Of a stretch of DNA of 64,000 nucleotides, positions 49,461 through 59,282 are shown piece after piece. The number at the start of each line of letters is the position of its first letter. The first letter of the stretch is position 1. Under the pieces are notes generated by a model that had not been told where the DNA came from, ran no database searches, and saw nothing but the letters and a program-made list of their open reading frames with translations. Source of the stretch: Saccharomonospora amisosensis. GTDB lineage: Bacteria > Actinomycetota > Actinomycetes > Mycobacteriales > Pseudonocardiaceae. Location: assembly GCF_011761185.1 (NCBI RefSeq), contig NZ_JAAOYM010000002.1, positions 372,001 to 436,000 on the forward strand, read 5' to 3'. The position numbers were made by a program, and so were the translations under genes.

Positions 49461-50618
49461 TTGATCGAACGGCGGACGGTTTTCAGGGCCGCCATCGCGG
49501 CAGGGTCGGTCGGCGCGCTCGCGGCTTGTTCCGGGCGCACGGCGGGCACGGCCGAGGTGGACCCCGCGCGGGTGCCGCCCAAGGCGAAGATCACGGCTGA
49601 GCCCGCGGTCGGGGCCAGGGACGTGTCCGTGCTGGCCCCGGTCAAGCTGAAGGTCGAGGAAGGCACGTTCACCGAGGTCTCGGTGACCAACCCAGACGGC
49701 AAACCCGTGGCGGGCGGCCTCGACGGTGACAAGCGCACGTGGACGAGTTCGGAGCCGCTCGGCTACGGCTCGACCTACACCTACACGGCGAAGGCCAGCG
49801 GCCACGACGGCAAGGTGGCCGAGCTGACCGGCAGCTTCGACACGATCAATCCGGCCACGCTGGTGCGGGCGACGCTGAACCCGGTCGACAACGCCGAGGT
49901 GGGCGTCGCCATGCCGATCAGCGTCAAGTTCGCCGAGCCGGTCGCCGACCGCGCCGCGGCGCAGCGGGCCCTGGCAGTGGAGACGTCAACCGAGGTGGAG
50001 GGCGGCTGGGCCTGGCTGTCCGACCGGCAGGTCGATTGGCGGCCCAAGGAGTACTGGCCAGCGAACACCGACGTCAAGGTCACCGCCAAGCTGTACGGCG
50101 TGCACTACGGCGGCGGTGCGTACGGCAAGGCCGACGTCAGCACCCAGTTCAGGGTCGGTCGCAACCAGGTCGTCAAGATCCACACCCCGGACCATGTGAT
50201 GCGCGTCTATCGCGACGGCAGCGAATCCGCCAGCTACCCGTGCAGCAACGGCAAGGACGCCGACCCCAATCTCAACACCCCCAACGGCACCGTGATCGTG
50301 ATGACCAAGGAGCCGACCTCCATCTTCGACAACGAGCGCTACGGCTACACCGACGTGAAGAAGAAGTGGTGCTGCCGCATCTCCAACCACGGCGAGTACA
50401 TCCACGAGAACGAGGAGAACCGCGCCAACATCGGAAAGAACAACACCTCTCATGGGTGCGTGAATCTGTTCGAGCGTGATGCCTTGGCATACTTCGACTC
50501 CGCGCTGATCGGCGATCCGGTGGAGATCACCGGGTCGAAGGCGGACTTTCCCCTCACGTCCGACGTGATGGACTGGCTACTGGATTGGCGGACATGGATG
50601 TCGAAGTCGGCCCTGTGA
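49461..50618 (+). CDS. L,D-transpeptidase, lipoprotein
   Basis: 385 residues from TTG 49461; GAGGAGG about six bases upstream favours it over GTG 49443. A short signal with RRTVFRAAIAAG and a lipobox LAAC place the lipidated Cys near residue 23. Two Ig-like domains (KAKITAEPAVGARDVSVLAP, FDTINPATLVRATLNPVDNA) precede the YkuD catalytic domain, with SNHGEYIHENEENRANIG, NNTSHGCVNLFERDA and the active Cys of SHGCVN near residue 331. It makes 3-3 crosslinks in peptidoglycan; the architecture is that of mycobacterial LprQ (Rv0483), next to murB there too. Confidence 0.93.
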   Translation: MIERRTVFRAAIAAGSVGALAACSGRTAGTAEVDPARVPPKAKITAEPAVGARDVSVLAPVKLKVEEGTFTEVSVTNPDGKPVAGGLDGDKRTWTSSEPLGYGSTYTYTAKASGHDGKVAELTGSFDTINPATLVRATLNPVDNAEVGVAMPISVKFAEPVADRAAAQRALAVETSTEVEGGWAWLSDRQVDWRPKEYWPANTDVKVTAKLYGVHYGGGAYGKADVSTQFRVGRNQVVKIHTPDHVMRVYRDGSESASYPCSNGKDADPNLNTPNGTVIVMTKEPTSIFDNERYGYTDVKKKWCCRISNHGEYIHENEENRANIGKNNTSHGCVNLFERDALAYFDSALIGDPVEITGSKADFPLTSDVMDWLLDWRTWMSKSAL

Positions 50619-50675
50619 CCGACCCCTGTGCTCAGAAGGCCTGCTTCGACCGACACCTTCGGGAAGGTCGTGGAG

Positions 50676-51515
50676 ATGAGAACAGAGGTCGCCGGTGCGG
50701 GTGGCGCCAGGATCGGCGTTCGCGTGGCGGGCATCGGCACCGGGCCCCCGATCGTCTTCGTGCACGGCTGGGCACAGTCGGCTCGGGCATGGGACGCCCA
50801 GTTCGCCGATCCACGGCTGACTGAGCGGTTCCGGCTCCTCGCGCTGGACCTGCGTGGTCACGGCGGTTCCGACGTGCCCACCCGCGGCTACGACGACCCG
50901 GCGGTGTGGGCCGACGACCTGGCCGCCGTACTGGGCCTCGTGGGCGAGCCCGCGGTCGTGGTCGGGTGGTCCTACGGCGCGCTCGTGATCACCGACTACG
51001 TTCGCGTGCACGGCACCGGCGGGCTGGCCGGCATCGTGCTGGTCGGCGGGATCACTGAGATCGGTAAGGGCCACCCCGGCGGCTGGGTCGGTTCCGCGAT
51101 GCGCTCCGCGCTGCCGGACGCGCTCGCGGAGGACATCGACGTCGCGCTGCCCGCGCTGAGTCGGCTCATCGCGGACATGTCGGTGAACCCGCTGCCGGGT
51201 ACCTTCGCGCAGGCCATGCTCGGGGCCAGCCTCTGCGTCCAACCGTCGGTGCGATCGGCGCTGTTCAGCCGCGACGTCGACAGTGCGGACGTGCTCGCTT
51301 CGATCGACGTCCCCACGCTGGTGACGCACGGTACCGAGGACACGACCGTCGACCCAAGGGCCGGAGAGTACGCGGCCGGGAAGATTCCGGGGGCGGCGAC
51401 GCGTTGGTGGGTCGGTGTAGGCCACATACCGTTCGTCGAAGCCACGCAGGAGTTCAACGAGACCCTGGCGCGGTTCGTCGAGGAGCGGGCGCAGGGCGCC
51501 CCAGCAGAAAGGTGA
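50676..51515 (+). CDS. alpha/beta hydrolase
   Basis: 279 residues from ATG 50676 (in-frame starts up to 48 bp upstream are possible). Oxyanion region [17 protein letters not shown], nucleophile [15 protein letters not shown] (G-W-S-Y-G), acid in [14 protein letters not shown] and the His in [11 protein letters not shown] peptide/ester-type hydrolase of unknown substrate. Its stop is 4 bp before mshA, suggesting cotranscription; the product is not known to be needed for mycothiol. Confidence 0.88.
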   Translation: MRTEVAGAGGARIGVRVAGIGTGPPIVFVHGWAQSARAWDAQFADPRLTERFRLLALDLRGHGGSDVPTRGYDDPAVWADDLAAVLGLVGEPAVVVGWSYGALVITDYVRVHGTGGLAGIVLVGGITEIGKGHPGGWVGSAMRSALPDALAEDIDVALPALSRLIADMSVNPLPGTFAQAMLGASLCVQPSVRSALFSRDVDSADVLASIDVPTLVTHGTEDTTVDPRAGEYAAGKIPGAATRWWVGVGHIPFVEATQEFNETLARFVEERAQGAPAER

Positions 51516-51519
51516 TTCG

Positions 51520-52815
51520 GTGACGATCTCCTTGTACCGGACGGCACCGAAGCCGCGCCGGGTCGCGGTGCTGTCCGTACACACCTCCCCGTTGGAGCAG
51601 CCGGGTACCGGGGACGCGGGCGGCATGAACGTCTACATCACCCAAACCGCGATCGAGATGGCCCGCAGCGGGGTCAGCGTCGAGGTGTTCACCAGGGCCA
51701 CCTCCTCGGAGCAGCCGCCGGTGGCGGAACTGGCGCCCGGGGTCATCGTGCGTCACATTCCCGCGGGCCCTTTCGAGCCGCTGGAGCGGCACGAACTGCC
51801 AGCTCAGCTGTGTGCCTTCACCTCAGGCGTGCTGCGCACCGAGGCGTTCCACGAGCCCGGCTACTACGACCTCATCCACTCGCACTACTGGATCTCGGGT
51901 CAGGTCGGTTGGCTGGCGAGGGACCGTTGGGGCGTGCCGCTGGTGCACACGGCCCACACACTGGCCAAGGTGAAGAACGCCGCGCTCGCCGAGGGTGACA
52001 AACCCGAGCCGCGCACCCGCGTGATCGGTGAGCAACAGGTGGTGGCCGAGGCGGATCGCCTCGTCGTCAACACCGATGTGGAGGCCGACCAGCTGGTTCG
52101 GCTGTACGACGCAGACCCCGGCAGTGTGCGCACCGTGTCGCCCGGTGTGGACCTGCACACCTTCCGCCCCGGATCGAGGGCCGCCGCCCGGCAGGCGCTG
52201 GATCTGCCGCCGGATGCCGTCGTGCTGGCCTTCGTCGGCCGAATCCAGCCGCTCAAGGCTCCTGACGTGCTGCTGAACGCGGCCGAGCGGATGCTGCGAC
52301 GGCACCCGTGGCTGCGACGGCGGCTGGTGGTGCTGGTCGCGGGCGGCCCGTCCGGCACAGGGATGGAGCAGCCGACGGCGCTGCGGGAACTGGCCTCCTC
52401 GCTCGGAATCGCGGAGCTGACACGGTTCCTGCCGCCGCAGTCGGGCGAGCGGCTGGTGCAGGTGTATCGGGCCGCCGACGTGGTGGCGGTTCCCAGCTAC
52501 AACGAGTCGTTCGGGCTGGTGGCGCTCGAGGCGCAGGCGTGCGGCACCCCGGTGGTCGCCGCGGAGGTGGGTGGCCTTCCTGTGGCCGTCGACCATGGCG
52601 TTTCCGGTGTCCTTGTGCCCTCGCACAGCGCCGACGACTGGGCGGGCGCGCTCGGTCTGGTCGCGTTGAGCCCGTACCGGCGCGCCCAGCTCGCATCGGG
52701 CGCGTTGCGGCATGCCGAGCGGTTCTCCTGGAAGCGCACCACCGATGCGCTGCTGGACGCCTACACGGAGGCGACAAGCGCGTTCCAGGGTGCCGCGCTG
52801 GGGGTGGCGGTATGA
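51520..52815 (+). CDS. mshA: D-inositol-3-phosphate glycosyltransferase (mycothiol synthesis)
   Basis: 431 residues from GTG 51520. GT4 GT-B fold: [20 protein letters not shown] and GGMNVYI at the N-terminus, [24 protein letters not shown]-like [35 protein letters not shown], and [20 protein letters not shown] (donor Glu). It links GlcNAc to inositol-3-phosphate, the first step of mycothiol synthesis. The stop overlaps the ybjN start by 4 bp. The position next to gpmA matches mycobacteria. Confidence 0.95.
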   Translation: MTISLYRTAPKPRRVAVLSVHTSPLEQPGTGDAGGMNVYITQTAIEMARSGVSVEVFTRATSSEQPPVAELAPGVIVRHIPAGPFEPLERHELPAQLCAFTSGVLRTEAFHEPGYYDLIHSHYWISGQVGWLARDRWGVPLVHTAHTLAKVKNAALAEGDKPEPRTRVIGEQQVVAEADRLVVNTDVEADQLVRLYDADPGSVRTVSPGVDLHTFRPGSRAAARQALDLPPDAVVLAFVGRIQPLKAPDVLLNAAERMLRRHPWLRRRLVVLVAGGPSGTGMEQPTALRELASSLGIAELTRFLPPQSGERLVQVYRAADVVAVPSYNESFGLVALEAQACGTPVVAAEVGGLPVAVDHGVSGVLVPSHSADDWAGALGLVALSPYRRAQLASGALRHAERFSWKRTTDALLDAYTEATSAFQGAALGVAV

Positions 52816-53327
52816 GCGTCGACGAGGTCATCCGGCGCACGCTGGACTCGGCCGAGTTGGACTACGACCGCAAGGGGGAGGGCGTGTACTTCGTCACGCT
52901 TCCTGGCACCAAGAAGTTGCAGACGAACTGCTGGCTGGTGGCGCGGGAGCATTCGCTGGCCATCGAGGCTTTCGTGTGCAGGAGGCCCGACGAGCGGCAC
53001 GAGGACGTGTACCGGTTCCTGCTGCGTCGTAACGCCAAGTTGTACGGAGTGCACTACACGATCGACGCGGTTGGCGACATCTACCTCGTCGGAAGGCTCG
53101 GCCTGGACGCGGTGAGTGAGGCGGAGCTGGACCGGTTGCTCGGGCAGGTGCTCGAAGCGGCGGACGGTGACTTCAACACCCTGCTCGAGATCGGTTTCGC
53201 CTCGTCGATCCGGCGGGAGTGGGACTGGCGGGTCTCGCGTGGCGAGTCACTGGCCAACTTGCGGGCGTTCGCGCACCTGGTGGAACCCGAAGGCGGACAC
53301 CGGCCCGGATCGCTCACGGACGACTGA
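52812..53327 (+). CDS. YbjN-domain protein
   Basis: 171 residues, YbjN/Rv0487 family: [60 protein letters not shown] and [20 protein letters not shown]. It is a type III-chaperone-like sensory fold. Start overlaps the mshA stop (ATGA). Followed 10 bp later by a strong hairpin, so the mshA operon ends here. Confidence 0.92.
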   Translation: MSVDEVIRRTLDSAELDYDRKGEGVYFVTLPGTKKLQTNCWLVAREHSLAIEAFVCRRPDERHEDVYRFLLRRNAKLYGVHYTIDAVGDIYLVGRLGLDAVSEAELDRLLGQVLEAADGDFNTLLEIGFASSIRREWDWRVSRGESLANLRAFAHLVEPEGGHRPGSLTDD

Positions 53328-53337
53328 ACGCGGGTCG

Positions 53338-53383
53338 CGGGGCGGCTCGAGGGAGGGGGGAGTCGCGAACTCGAGCCGCCCCG
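53338..53383. terminator. 14-bp perfect hairpin after ybjN
   Basis: CGGGGCGGCTCGAG and its exact complement, 18-base loop, starting 10 bp after the stop of ybjN. No T-run. The rest of the 432-bp gap to gpmA holds the GTTAAC sites (next entry), a hairpin around CTTGT/ACAAG at 53531-53559 and nothing else that I can name. Confidence 0.65.
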
Positions 53384-53598
53384 CTGACGTTCCCGCCGCG
53401 TGGACCCGGTGACGAGGGGGATGCCAACGGGGCCGGCGGGTCGCAGCTCGGCAGGGGGGAGACGAGCTGCGCCTACAACCGCGTTCGGCCGGGGAGTGCG
53501 TGGTTTCCGACCGAGCGGGTTGGTAGCCAACTTGTCAGACTCGGGTCTGTAATCACAAGACTACTTACTACCCCGATTGGGTGAATTTCTCCAAGGTC

Positions 53599-53667
53599 GT
53601 TAACGCATCGCGACATCGTTAACCGTATCGAAATGTTGTTGGCGCTACGCCTAGCGATCGGGTTAAC
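53599..53667. promoter_or_regulatory. three GTTAAC hexamers upstream of gpmA
   Basis: GTTAAC occurs at 53599-53604, 53618-53623 and 53662-53667 (spacings 19 and 44 bp). The first two sit in direct near-repeats TCGTTAAC. In this GC-rich sequence, A/T hexamers this close together are unusual. They lie 93-161 bp upstream of the gpmA ATG. Confidence 0.45.
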
Positions 53668-53759
53668 ACGGCACGGTATGTCTGGCCCACAGTCGGTAGA
53701 ACTCACCCACGCAGCTGGCCTCGGCTAGCACACCGCGAACCTTCTGGCACGCTGAACGC

Positions 53760-54509
53760 ATGGCCGAACTTGGGACTCTGGTGCTGCTGCGACACGGGCA
53801 GAGCACGTGGAACGCCGAAAACCTCTTCACCGGCTGGGTCGACGTCCCGCTGTCCAAGCTGGGCGAGGAGGAGGCTCGCCGTGGCGGCGAGTTGCTCGCC
53901 GAGACCGGGCTGCTGCCGGACGTGGTGCACACCTCACTGCTGCGGAGGGCCATCTCCACCGCCAACATCGCGCTCGACGTGGCCGACCGGCACTGGATCG
54001 AGGTGCGGCGCGACTGGCGGCTCAACGAGCGCCACTACGGCGCCTTGCAGGGCAAGAACAAGAAGCAGACGCTCGAGCAGTTCGGCGAGGAGCAGTTCAT
54101 GCTGTGGCGGCGCTCCTACGACACCCCGCCGCCTGCCATCGAACCCGGCAGCGAGTTCAGCCAGGACGCCGACGTGCGCTACGCCGGACTCGGCGCCGAG
54201 TTGCCGATGACCGAGTGCCTGAAGGACGTGGTGGCGCGCATGCTGCCGTACTGGGAGTCCTCGGTCGTGCCCGACCTACTGGCGGGCAGGACGGTGCTGC
54301 TCGCCGCGCACGGCAACTCGCTGCGCGCGCTGGTAAAGCACCTCGACGGCATCTCCGACGCCGACATCGCCGGCCTGAACATCCCCACCGGTATCCCGCT
54401 GCGCTACGACCTCGACGCCGACCTCAAACCGACCAACCCCGGCGGCACCTACCTCGACCCCGCGGCCGCCGAGGAGGCCGCCGCGGCGGTGGCAAGCCAG
54501 GGTCGTTGA
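53760..54509 (+). CDS. gpmA: 2,3-bisphosphoglycerate-dependent phosphoglycerate mutase
   Basis: 249 residues. [18 protein letters not shown] carries the phosphorylated His (about H12); [31 protein letters not shown] and [16 protein letters not shown] give the rest of the dPGM site with the second His at about 184. Glycolysis/gluconeogenesis. Followed by a small hairpin (54528-54549) and by senX3-regX3, the same order as in mycobacteria. Confidence 0.95.
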   Translation: MAELGTLVLLRHGQSTWNAENLFTGWVDVPLSKLGEEEARRGGELLAETGLLPDVVHTSLLRRAISTANIALDVADRHWIEVRRDWRLNERHYGALQGKNKKQTLEQFGEEQFMLWRRSYDTPPPAIEPGSEFSQDADVRYAGLGAELPMTECLKDVVARMLPYWESSVVPDLLAGRTVLLAAHGNSLRALVKHLDGISDADIAGLNIPTGIPLRYDLDADLKPTNPGGTYLDPAAAEEAAAAVASQGR

Positions 54510-54527
54510 CCGTTGACCCCACCGTCA

Positions 54528-54549
54528 GGGGCCGTGGGTTCCCGGCCCC
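54528..54549. terminator. short hairpin after gpmA
   Basis: GGGGCC and GGCCCC with a 10-base loop, 19 bp after the gpmA stop. A weak terminator candidate. Confidence 0.4.
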
Positions 54550-54608
54550 GGACGATGGCAGCCGGACAGTCGCGACTCTCCGAGTGCAACGCGGTGATAC
54601 TCCACCGC

Positions 54609-54626
54609 ATCGAATGAAATCGAATG
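54609..54626. promoter_or_regulatory. direct repeat ATCGAATG upstream of senX3
   Basis: Two exact copies of ATCGAATG start 10 bp apart (54609 and 54619), about 145 bp upstream of the senX3 ATG. RegX3-type proteins bind direct repeats spaced by one helical turn, so this is a candidate autoregulatory site. The rest of 54510-54769 shows no gene. Confidence 0.4.
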
Positions 54627-54769
54627 GATGTGCTTTGCGATGAGTCCTACGAAGGGTGACCAGAGTGTGAACGGCCGCTGACCCAGCGGCGAACTTGTGC
54701 CCAGTAGGTGTCGCGGCCGTCACGAGAGCACTTCCAGGACTAGGCCAACAGGCCACCCGGACGCTTACC

Positions 54770-55969
54770 ATGCGAATCGTGACGGCGTCCGCTTCCGCTG
54801 TGCTGGCCATCGCCGCCCTGGTGGTGGGCTCGGCCGTCGGTTTTCTTCTCGCGAGGCACCGCTTCGCAAACGGGGAGCGTCGACCGGTGGGCCCCACGGC
54901 CGCCGAACTACTCGAACGCTTCGTCCGCTCCTCCAACAACGGCGTCGTCGTGCTCAACCGTTTCGGCGACATGGTGCTGCACAACAGGCGCGCCGAGGCG
55001 CTCGGCCTCGTGCGGCTCAACCAGGCCGACGCCCGTGCCCGCAAGGCCGCCGAGCAAGTGATCAAGACGGCGCTGCCGCTGGAGATCGACCTTTCGCCGC
55101 TGGCAGTGCGCGGGAGGGGGCCCGAGGCCGTGCTCGGCGAGGTCCGCCCGCTCGGTGACGGCTTCACGGTGGTGGAGGCGGTCGACCACTCCGAGGCCGT
55201 GCGGCTGGAGGCGACCCGCCGCGACTTCGTCGCAAATGTCAGCCACGAGCTCAAGACACCGGTGGGAGCCATCGCACTGCTTGCCGAGGCCGTGCTGGAC
55301 GCGGCCGACGACAGCGACGAGGTGCGCCGCTTCAGCGAGAAGATCCTGCGTGAGTCCACTCGGCTCGGCAAGCTGGTCACCGAACTGATCGCGCTGTCCA
55401 GGTTGCAGGGTGCCGAGCGACTGCCCGAGCTGACCGTGGTGGAGGTCGACGCGGTCGTCGAGGAGGCGCTTGGCCGCGTGCGGCTCGCCGCGGAGACCTC
55501 CGAGATCACCGTCACCACCGACGAGGCCAGCGACCTGCTCGTGGAGGGCGACCGCACGCTGCTGGTCACGGCGCTCACCAACCTGCTGGAGAACGCGGTC
55601 GCGTACTCGCCGCCCGGTAGTCCGGTCTCGATCAGCAGGCGGCTCGTCGACGGGCTCGTGGAGATCGCCGTGACCGACCGGGGCATTGGCATAGCCGAGG
55701 AAGAGCAGCAGCGGGTGTTCGAGCGCTTCTACCGGGCCGACAAGGCCCGTTCCCGCGCCACTGGGGGCACCGGCCTCGGTCTGGCCATCGTCAAGCACGT
55801 CGCCGCCAACCACGGTGGCGAGGTCCGGCTGTGGAGCAGCCTCGGGGTGGGCTCGACCTTCACCCTGCGCATACCCGCGCACGTGGCGGCAACCGACGAC
55901 CAGCAGCCCGCGCCGCGGTCCTTGGTCGCGACCGGACAGGAAAGCACCGAACAGGGAGGAACACCGTGA
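54770..55969 (+). CDS. senX3: phosphate-sensing sensor histidine kinase
   Basis: 399 residues from ATG 54770. Start helix (AVLAIAALVVGSAVGFLLAR), then a PAS-like region, then the DHp domain with FVANVSHELKTPVGAIALLA and the phosphorylated His at about 159, and the catalytic domain with NLLENAVAYSPP (N-box), VTDRGIGIAEEEQQ and GGTGLGLAIVKHVAANHGGE. It signals low phosphate to RegX3. Stop overlaps regX3 in GTGA. Confidence 0.95.
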   Translation: MRIVTASASAVLAIAALVVGSAVGFLLARHRFANGERRPVGPTAAELLERFVRSSNNGVVVLNRFGDMVLHNRRAEALGLVRLNQADARARKAAEQVIKTALPLEIDLSPLAVRGRGPEAVLGEVRPLGDGFTVVEAVDHSEAVRLEATRRDFVANVSHELKTPVGAIALLAEAVLDAADDSDEVRRFSEKILRESTRLGKLVTELIALSRLQGAERLPELTVVEVDAVVEEALGRVRLAAETSEITVTTDEASDLLVEGDRTLLVTALTNLLENAVAYSPPGSPVSISRRLVDGLVEIAVTDRGIGIAEEEQQRVFERFYRADKARSRATGGTGLGLAIVKHVAANHGGEVRLWSSLGVGSTFTLRIPAHVAATDDQQPAPRSLVATGQESTEQGGTP

Positions 55970-56655
55970 CGAGGGTGCTGATCGTCGAGGACGAGGAGTC
56001 GTTCGCCGACCCGCTGGCCTTCCTGTTGCGCAAGGAGGGCTTCACCGCCGCCGTGGCCACCACCGGGCAGGACGCACTCGAGGAGTTCGACCGCAACGGT
56101 GCCGACATCGTGCTGCTGGACCTGATGCTGCCCGGGATGAGCGGCACCGACGTGTGCAAGCAGTTGCGCCAGCGCTCCACGGTGCCTGTGATCATGGTCA
56201 CCGCGCGGGACAGCGAGATCGACAAGGTGGTCGGCCTCGAACTCGGCGCCGACGACTACGTCACCAAGCCCTACTCGGCGCGCGAGCTGATCGCCAGGGT
56301 TCGGGCCGTGCTGCGCCGCGGCGGCGAGCCGACTGCCGACAACGACGTGACTCCCCAGGTGCTCGCTGCGGGACCGGTACGCATGGACATCGAGCGGCAC
56401 GTGGTGACCGTGGACGGGGATGAGGTCTCGCTGCCGCTGAAGGAGTTCGATCTGCTCGAATACCTGCTGCGTAACGTCGGTCGAGTGCTCACCCGCGGCC
56501 AGTTGATCGACCGGGTCTGGGGTGCCGACTACGTTGGTGACACCAAGACCCTCGACGTACACGTGAAACGGCTGCGGTCCAAGATCGAACCCGACCCCGG
56601 CTCGCCGAGGTACCTGGTGACCGTTCGCGGGCTCGGCTACAAGTTCGAAAGCTGA
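55966..56655 (+). CDS. regX3: OmpR-family response regulator
   Basis: 229 residues from GTG 55966. Receiver: VEDEESFADPLAFLLRK, the phosphorylated Asp in DIVLLDLMLPGMSGTD (about D52), Thr in IIMVTARDSE and Lys in DDYVTKPYSARELIARVR (about K101). C-terminal winged helix: LPLKEFDLLEYLLRNVGRVL, ADYVGDTKTLDVHVKRLR. It controls the phosphate-starvation genes. Cotranscribed with senX3; ppx follows by 112 bp. Confidence 0.96.
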   Translation: MTRVLIVEDEESFADPLAFLLRKEGFTAAVATTGQDALEEFDRNGADIVLLDLMLPGMSGTDVCKQLRQRSTVPVIMVTARDSEIDKVVGLELGADDYVTKPYSARELIARVRAVLRRGGEPTADNDVTPQVLAAGPVRMDIERHVVTVDGDEVSLPLKEFDLLEYLLRNVGRVLTRGQLIDRVWGADYVGDTKTLDVHVKRLRSKIEPDPGSPRYLVTVRGLGYKFES

Positions 56656-56767
56656 CCGACCCCACTGCCTGCCTTGTCCGCGACCGAGCGCGACGGTGAC
56701 CTCACCGGTGGTGGCACTAGTCCATATCGGCACAGTGGGGGGCCGAAGCCAGGTACCGTAGGGCTTC

Positions 56768-57748
56768 GTGCGCCTAGGGGTACTCGACGTGGGGTCGAAC
56801 ACCGTTCACCTGCTTGTGGTGGACGCGCATCGTGGTGCCCACCCGACACCGATGCACTCCGAGAAGACCGTGCTTCGGCTCGGCGAACGCATCACAGGGG
56901 ACGGCAAGCTGAGCGAGGCCGACGCCGCCGAGCTGTCCAGGACGGTGGCCGCGGCCAAGGAGTCGGCGGAGCGGCTCGGCTGCGAAGATCTCATGGCATT
57001 CGCCACATCGGCCGTGCGGGAGGCGGGCAACGCGGGCAAGGTGCTGCGGAAGGTCGCCGACGAGACCGGCGTGGAGTTGCAGGTGCTCAGCGGCACCGAC
57101 GAGGCGAGACTGACGTTTCTCGCGGTGCGCCGCTGGTTCGGCTGGTCGGCAGGAAAGTTGCTGGTCCTCGACATCGGTGGGGGTTCGCTGGAGGTCGCGA
57201 TGGGGATCGACGAGGAACCCGCACTCGCGGCGTCGTTGCCGTTGGGCGCGGGCCGGATCACCCGGACGCGGTTCCGGCACGACCCGCCCACCCGGTCCGA
57301 ACTCGTGGCGACCACGGCGTGGCTGGAGGACCAACTCGGCGACCTCGCCAAGGAGGTCACCCGGCTCGGCGAGCCCGATCGAGTGGTAGCGACCTCCAAG
57401 ACGTTCCGCTCTCTTGCCCGGCTCACTGGTGCCGCGCCATCCTCAGCAGGCCAGCGGGTGCGCAGGGTGCTCACCGACACCGCGTTGCGCCAACTGATCG
57501 CGTTCGTGTCGCGGATGCCCTCCTCCGACATCGCCGAACTGGAAGGGGTCAGCCCGAGCAGGGCGCATCAATTGGTCGCGGGAGCACTCGTGGCGCAGGC
57601 CACCATGCGAGCGCTGTCACTGGAGCTGCTGGAGATCTGCCCGTGGGCCCTGCGGGAGGGCGTGATCCTGCGGCGGTTGGACCATGCCAGCGACACGGAT
57701 GGCACGGACCAAACCCCGCTTTTGACCGGCCAGGGACGGTGCGGATGA
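56768..57748 (+). CDS. ppx: exopolyphosphatase/Ppx-GppA phosphatase
   Basis: 326 residues from GTG 56768. The ASKHA fold has VLDVGSNTVHLLVVDAHRG (phosphate 1) and LLVLDIGGGSLEVAMGIDEE (phosphate 2); the other motifs are AFATSAVREAGN and SGTDEARLTFLAVRRWFG. It hydrolyses polyphosphate or pppGpp. The short form (no C-terminal HD domain) is the actinobacterial Ppx1 type. Placed next to the phosphate regulators as in mycobacteria (Rv0496). Confidence 0.93.
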   Translation: MRLGVLDVGSNTVHLLVVDAHRGAHPTPMHSEKTVLRLGERITGDGKLSEADAAELSRTVAAAKESAERLGCEDLMAFATSAVREAGNAGKVLRKVADETGVELQVLSGTDEARLTFLAVRRWFGWSAGKLLVLDIGGGSLEVAMGIDEEPALAASLPLGAGRITRTRFRHDPPTRSELVATTAWLEDQLGDLAKEVTRLGEPDRVVATSKTFRSLARLTGAAPSSAGQRVRRVLTDTALRQLIAFVSRMPSSDIAELEGVSPSRAHQLVAGALVAQATMRALSLELLEICPWALREGVILRRLDHASDTDGTDQTPLLTGQGRCG

Positions 57749-57800
57749 CGCCTGGGTTCACACTAGACGCAGACAACGCGCGACGGGCACGGTGGAAAGG

Positions 57801-59279
57801 ATGACTCGAGACAGCGACGGCGGGCGGCCACAGAAGACCGTGGCCGAGCTACTCGCCGAGCACGGCGGCCAGGTCGGCGGCAATCCACGCCGTCGGCGGC
57901 GTCGCGCTGCCGAGGACGACGACGCGCCTGGCGGTCGTAGTCCCAGGATGGGGGACACGGCACCGCAGGCGATCATCGAACGGGTGCGTTCGGAAGGGCC
58001 GCAGCCTCCGCGTACCCGGCACAACGGCCACGCCGTGCCGGAAACCAACGAGGAACCGCCACCGGGCCGGGGCGGACCGCGTCCGGCACCTCCGCAATCT
58101 CCACAGCCTCCACAGCCCCCACAGCAAGGCCAACAGCCGCAGCCGCCGAAACCACGGCAGCAGCAGTCGGGGCCGCTCCCGCGCCCGCCGCACCCGACGG
58201 GTGGCTACCCCGTCCCTGGTGCGGACGAGGTAGCCAGGCCGCCGCTGCCGCCGAGGGCACCCAACGGAAGACCGCCGCACGGCGCTTCGCAGGGTGGGGT
58301 CCAGACCAACGGCGCGATCAAACCGGGACCGCCCAACGGGGCGCCGCACGGCCACACCGGCCCCAACGGCATCCCCAACGGCGTCAAGCCACCGGGTGAC
58401 GCCCAGGGCCGGATGAACGCGACCCGTCGCGTACAGCCTGCGCCTCCTCCTCCGGGTCAGCCACCGTCGTCGCCGCCGGACAGTTCGCTGGCCGCCCGGC
58501 TTGACGGGCTCGGCGAGCCGGAGGCCGACGTCGCGGAGCCGAAGGGTCCGCCTCCACCGCACGGCACCGGCGCCTACCCCGCGCCGCCGCACCGGCGCAG
58601 GCCGCCGCGGCTTCCCCCGGCACCCCCGCCGGAACCCAGCACCGAACAGTTCCCCGCGGTGGACGAGACGGCCATCGCGCAGGCGCTGCCCGGTGCGGCG
58701 GAGCCGCCCGCGGGGCTGTCCGGCTGGCACGGGCAGCGGCAGGGTGGTTTCGACGACACCGAGATCGCAGCGCTGCCCACACTCCCGAGGGAGGACGACG
58801 ACGAGGCCGAGGAGGGCCCGCCGACCGGCTACTACGTGCCGGAGTTCGACGATGACGACGAAGCCTCGCAGCCCTACCGCAGCGGTGTACTCGACGACGA
58901 CCCGCTCGGCGAGGAGGACGACTACCGCGACTACGTCGACGACTCCGGTGAGTTCACCTACGACGACCCCGATGACCACCCCGACGAGGCGGGCGAGGCC
59001 GGGCAGGAGACCGTGTCACCGGCACGGCAGTGGCTGGCGCTCGCGGGCCAGCTCGCGCTCGGCGTGGTCGGCGGCGCTGGTGTGTGGCTTGGGTTCAACT
59101 GGCTCTGGGTGGCGCTGCCCGCGGCCGCGCTGGTCGCGGCGCTGGTGGTGACCGTCGGGCTCGTCTGGATCGTGCGCAAGGTCAGGCGGGCGGAGGACCT
59201 GCAGACGACCGTGCTGGCACTGCTCGTCGGTCTTGTGGTGACCGTGTCCCCGGCCGCGCTGTTACTCCTCTCCAGGTAG
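57801..59279 (+). CDS. proline-rich membrane protein (Rv0497-like)
   Basis: 492 residues. ATG 57801 is chosen because the protein then begins with the family segment RPQKTVAELLAEHGGQVGG; GTG 57792 is the alternative. A basic RRRRRR stretch follows, then about 300 residues of Pro/Gln/Gly/Ala-rich low complexity, an acidic region, and three hydrophobic segments at the end (LALAGQLALGVVGGAGVWLG, FNWLWVALPAAALVAALVVT, LQTTVLALLVGLVVTVSPAA). It is a membrane-anchored protein with the disordered part on the inside or outside; in mycobacteria the gene sits in the same place. Function unknown. Confidence 0.82.
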   Translation: MTRDSDGGRPQKTVAELLAEHGGQVGGNPRRRRRRAAEDDDAPGGRSPRMGDTAPQAIIERVRSEGPQPPRTRHNGHAVPETNEEPPPGRGGPRPAPPQSPQPPQPPQQGQQPQPPKPRQQQSGPLPRPPHPTGGYPVPGADEVARPPLPPRAPNGRPPHGASQGGVQTNGAIKPGPPNGAPHGHTGPNGIPNGVKPPGDAQGRMNATRRVQPAPPPPGQPPSSPPDSSLAARLDGLGEPEADVAEPKGPPPPHGTGAYPAPPHRRRPPRLPPAPPPEPSTEQFPAVDETAIAQALPGAAEPPAGLSGWHGQRQGGFDDTEIAALPTLPREDDDEAEEGPPTGYYVPEFDDDDEASQPYRSGVLDDDPLGEEDDYRDYVDDSGEFTYDDPDDHPDEAGEAGQETVSPARQWLALAGQLALGVVGGAGVWLGFNWLWVALPAAALVAALVVTVGLVWIVRKVRRAEDLQTTVLALLVGLVVTVSPAALLLLSR

Positions 59280-59282
59280 CGC

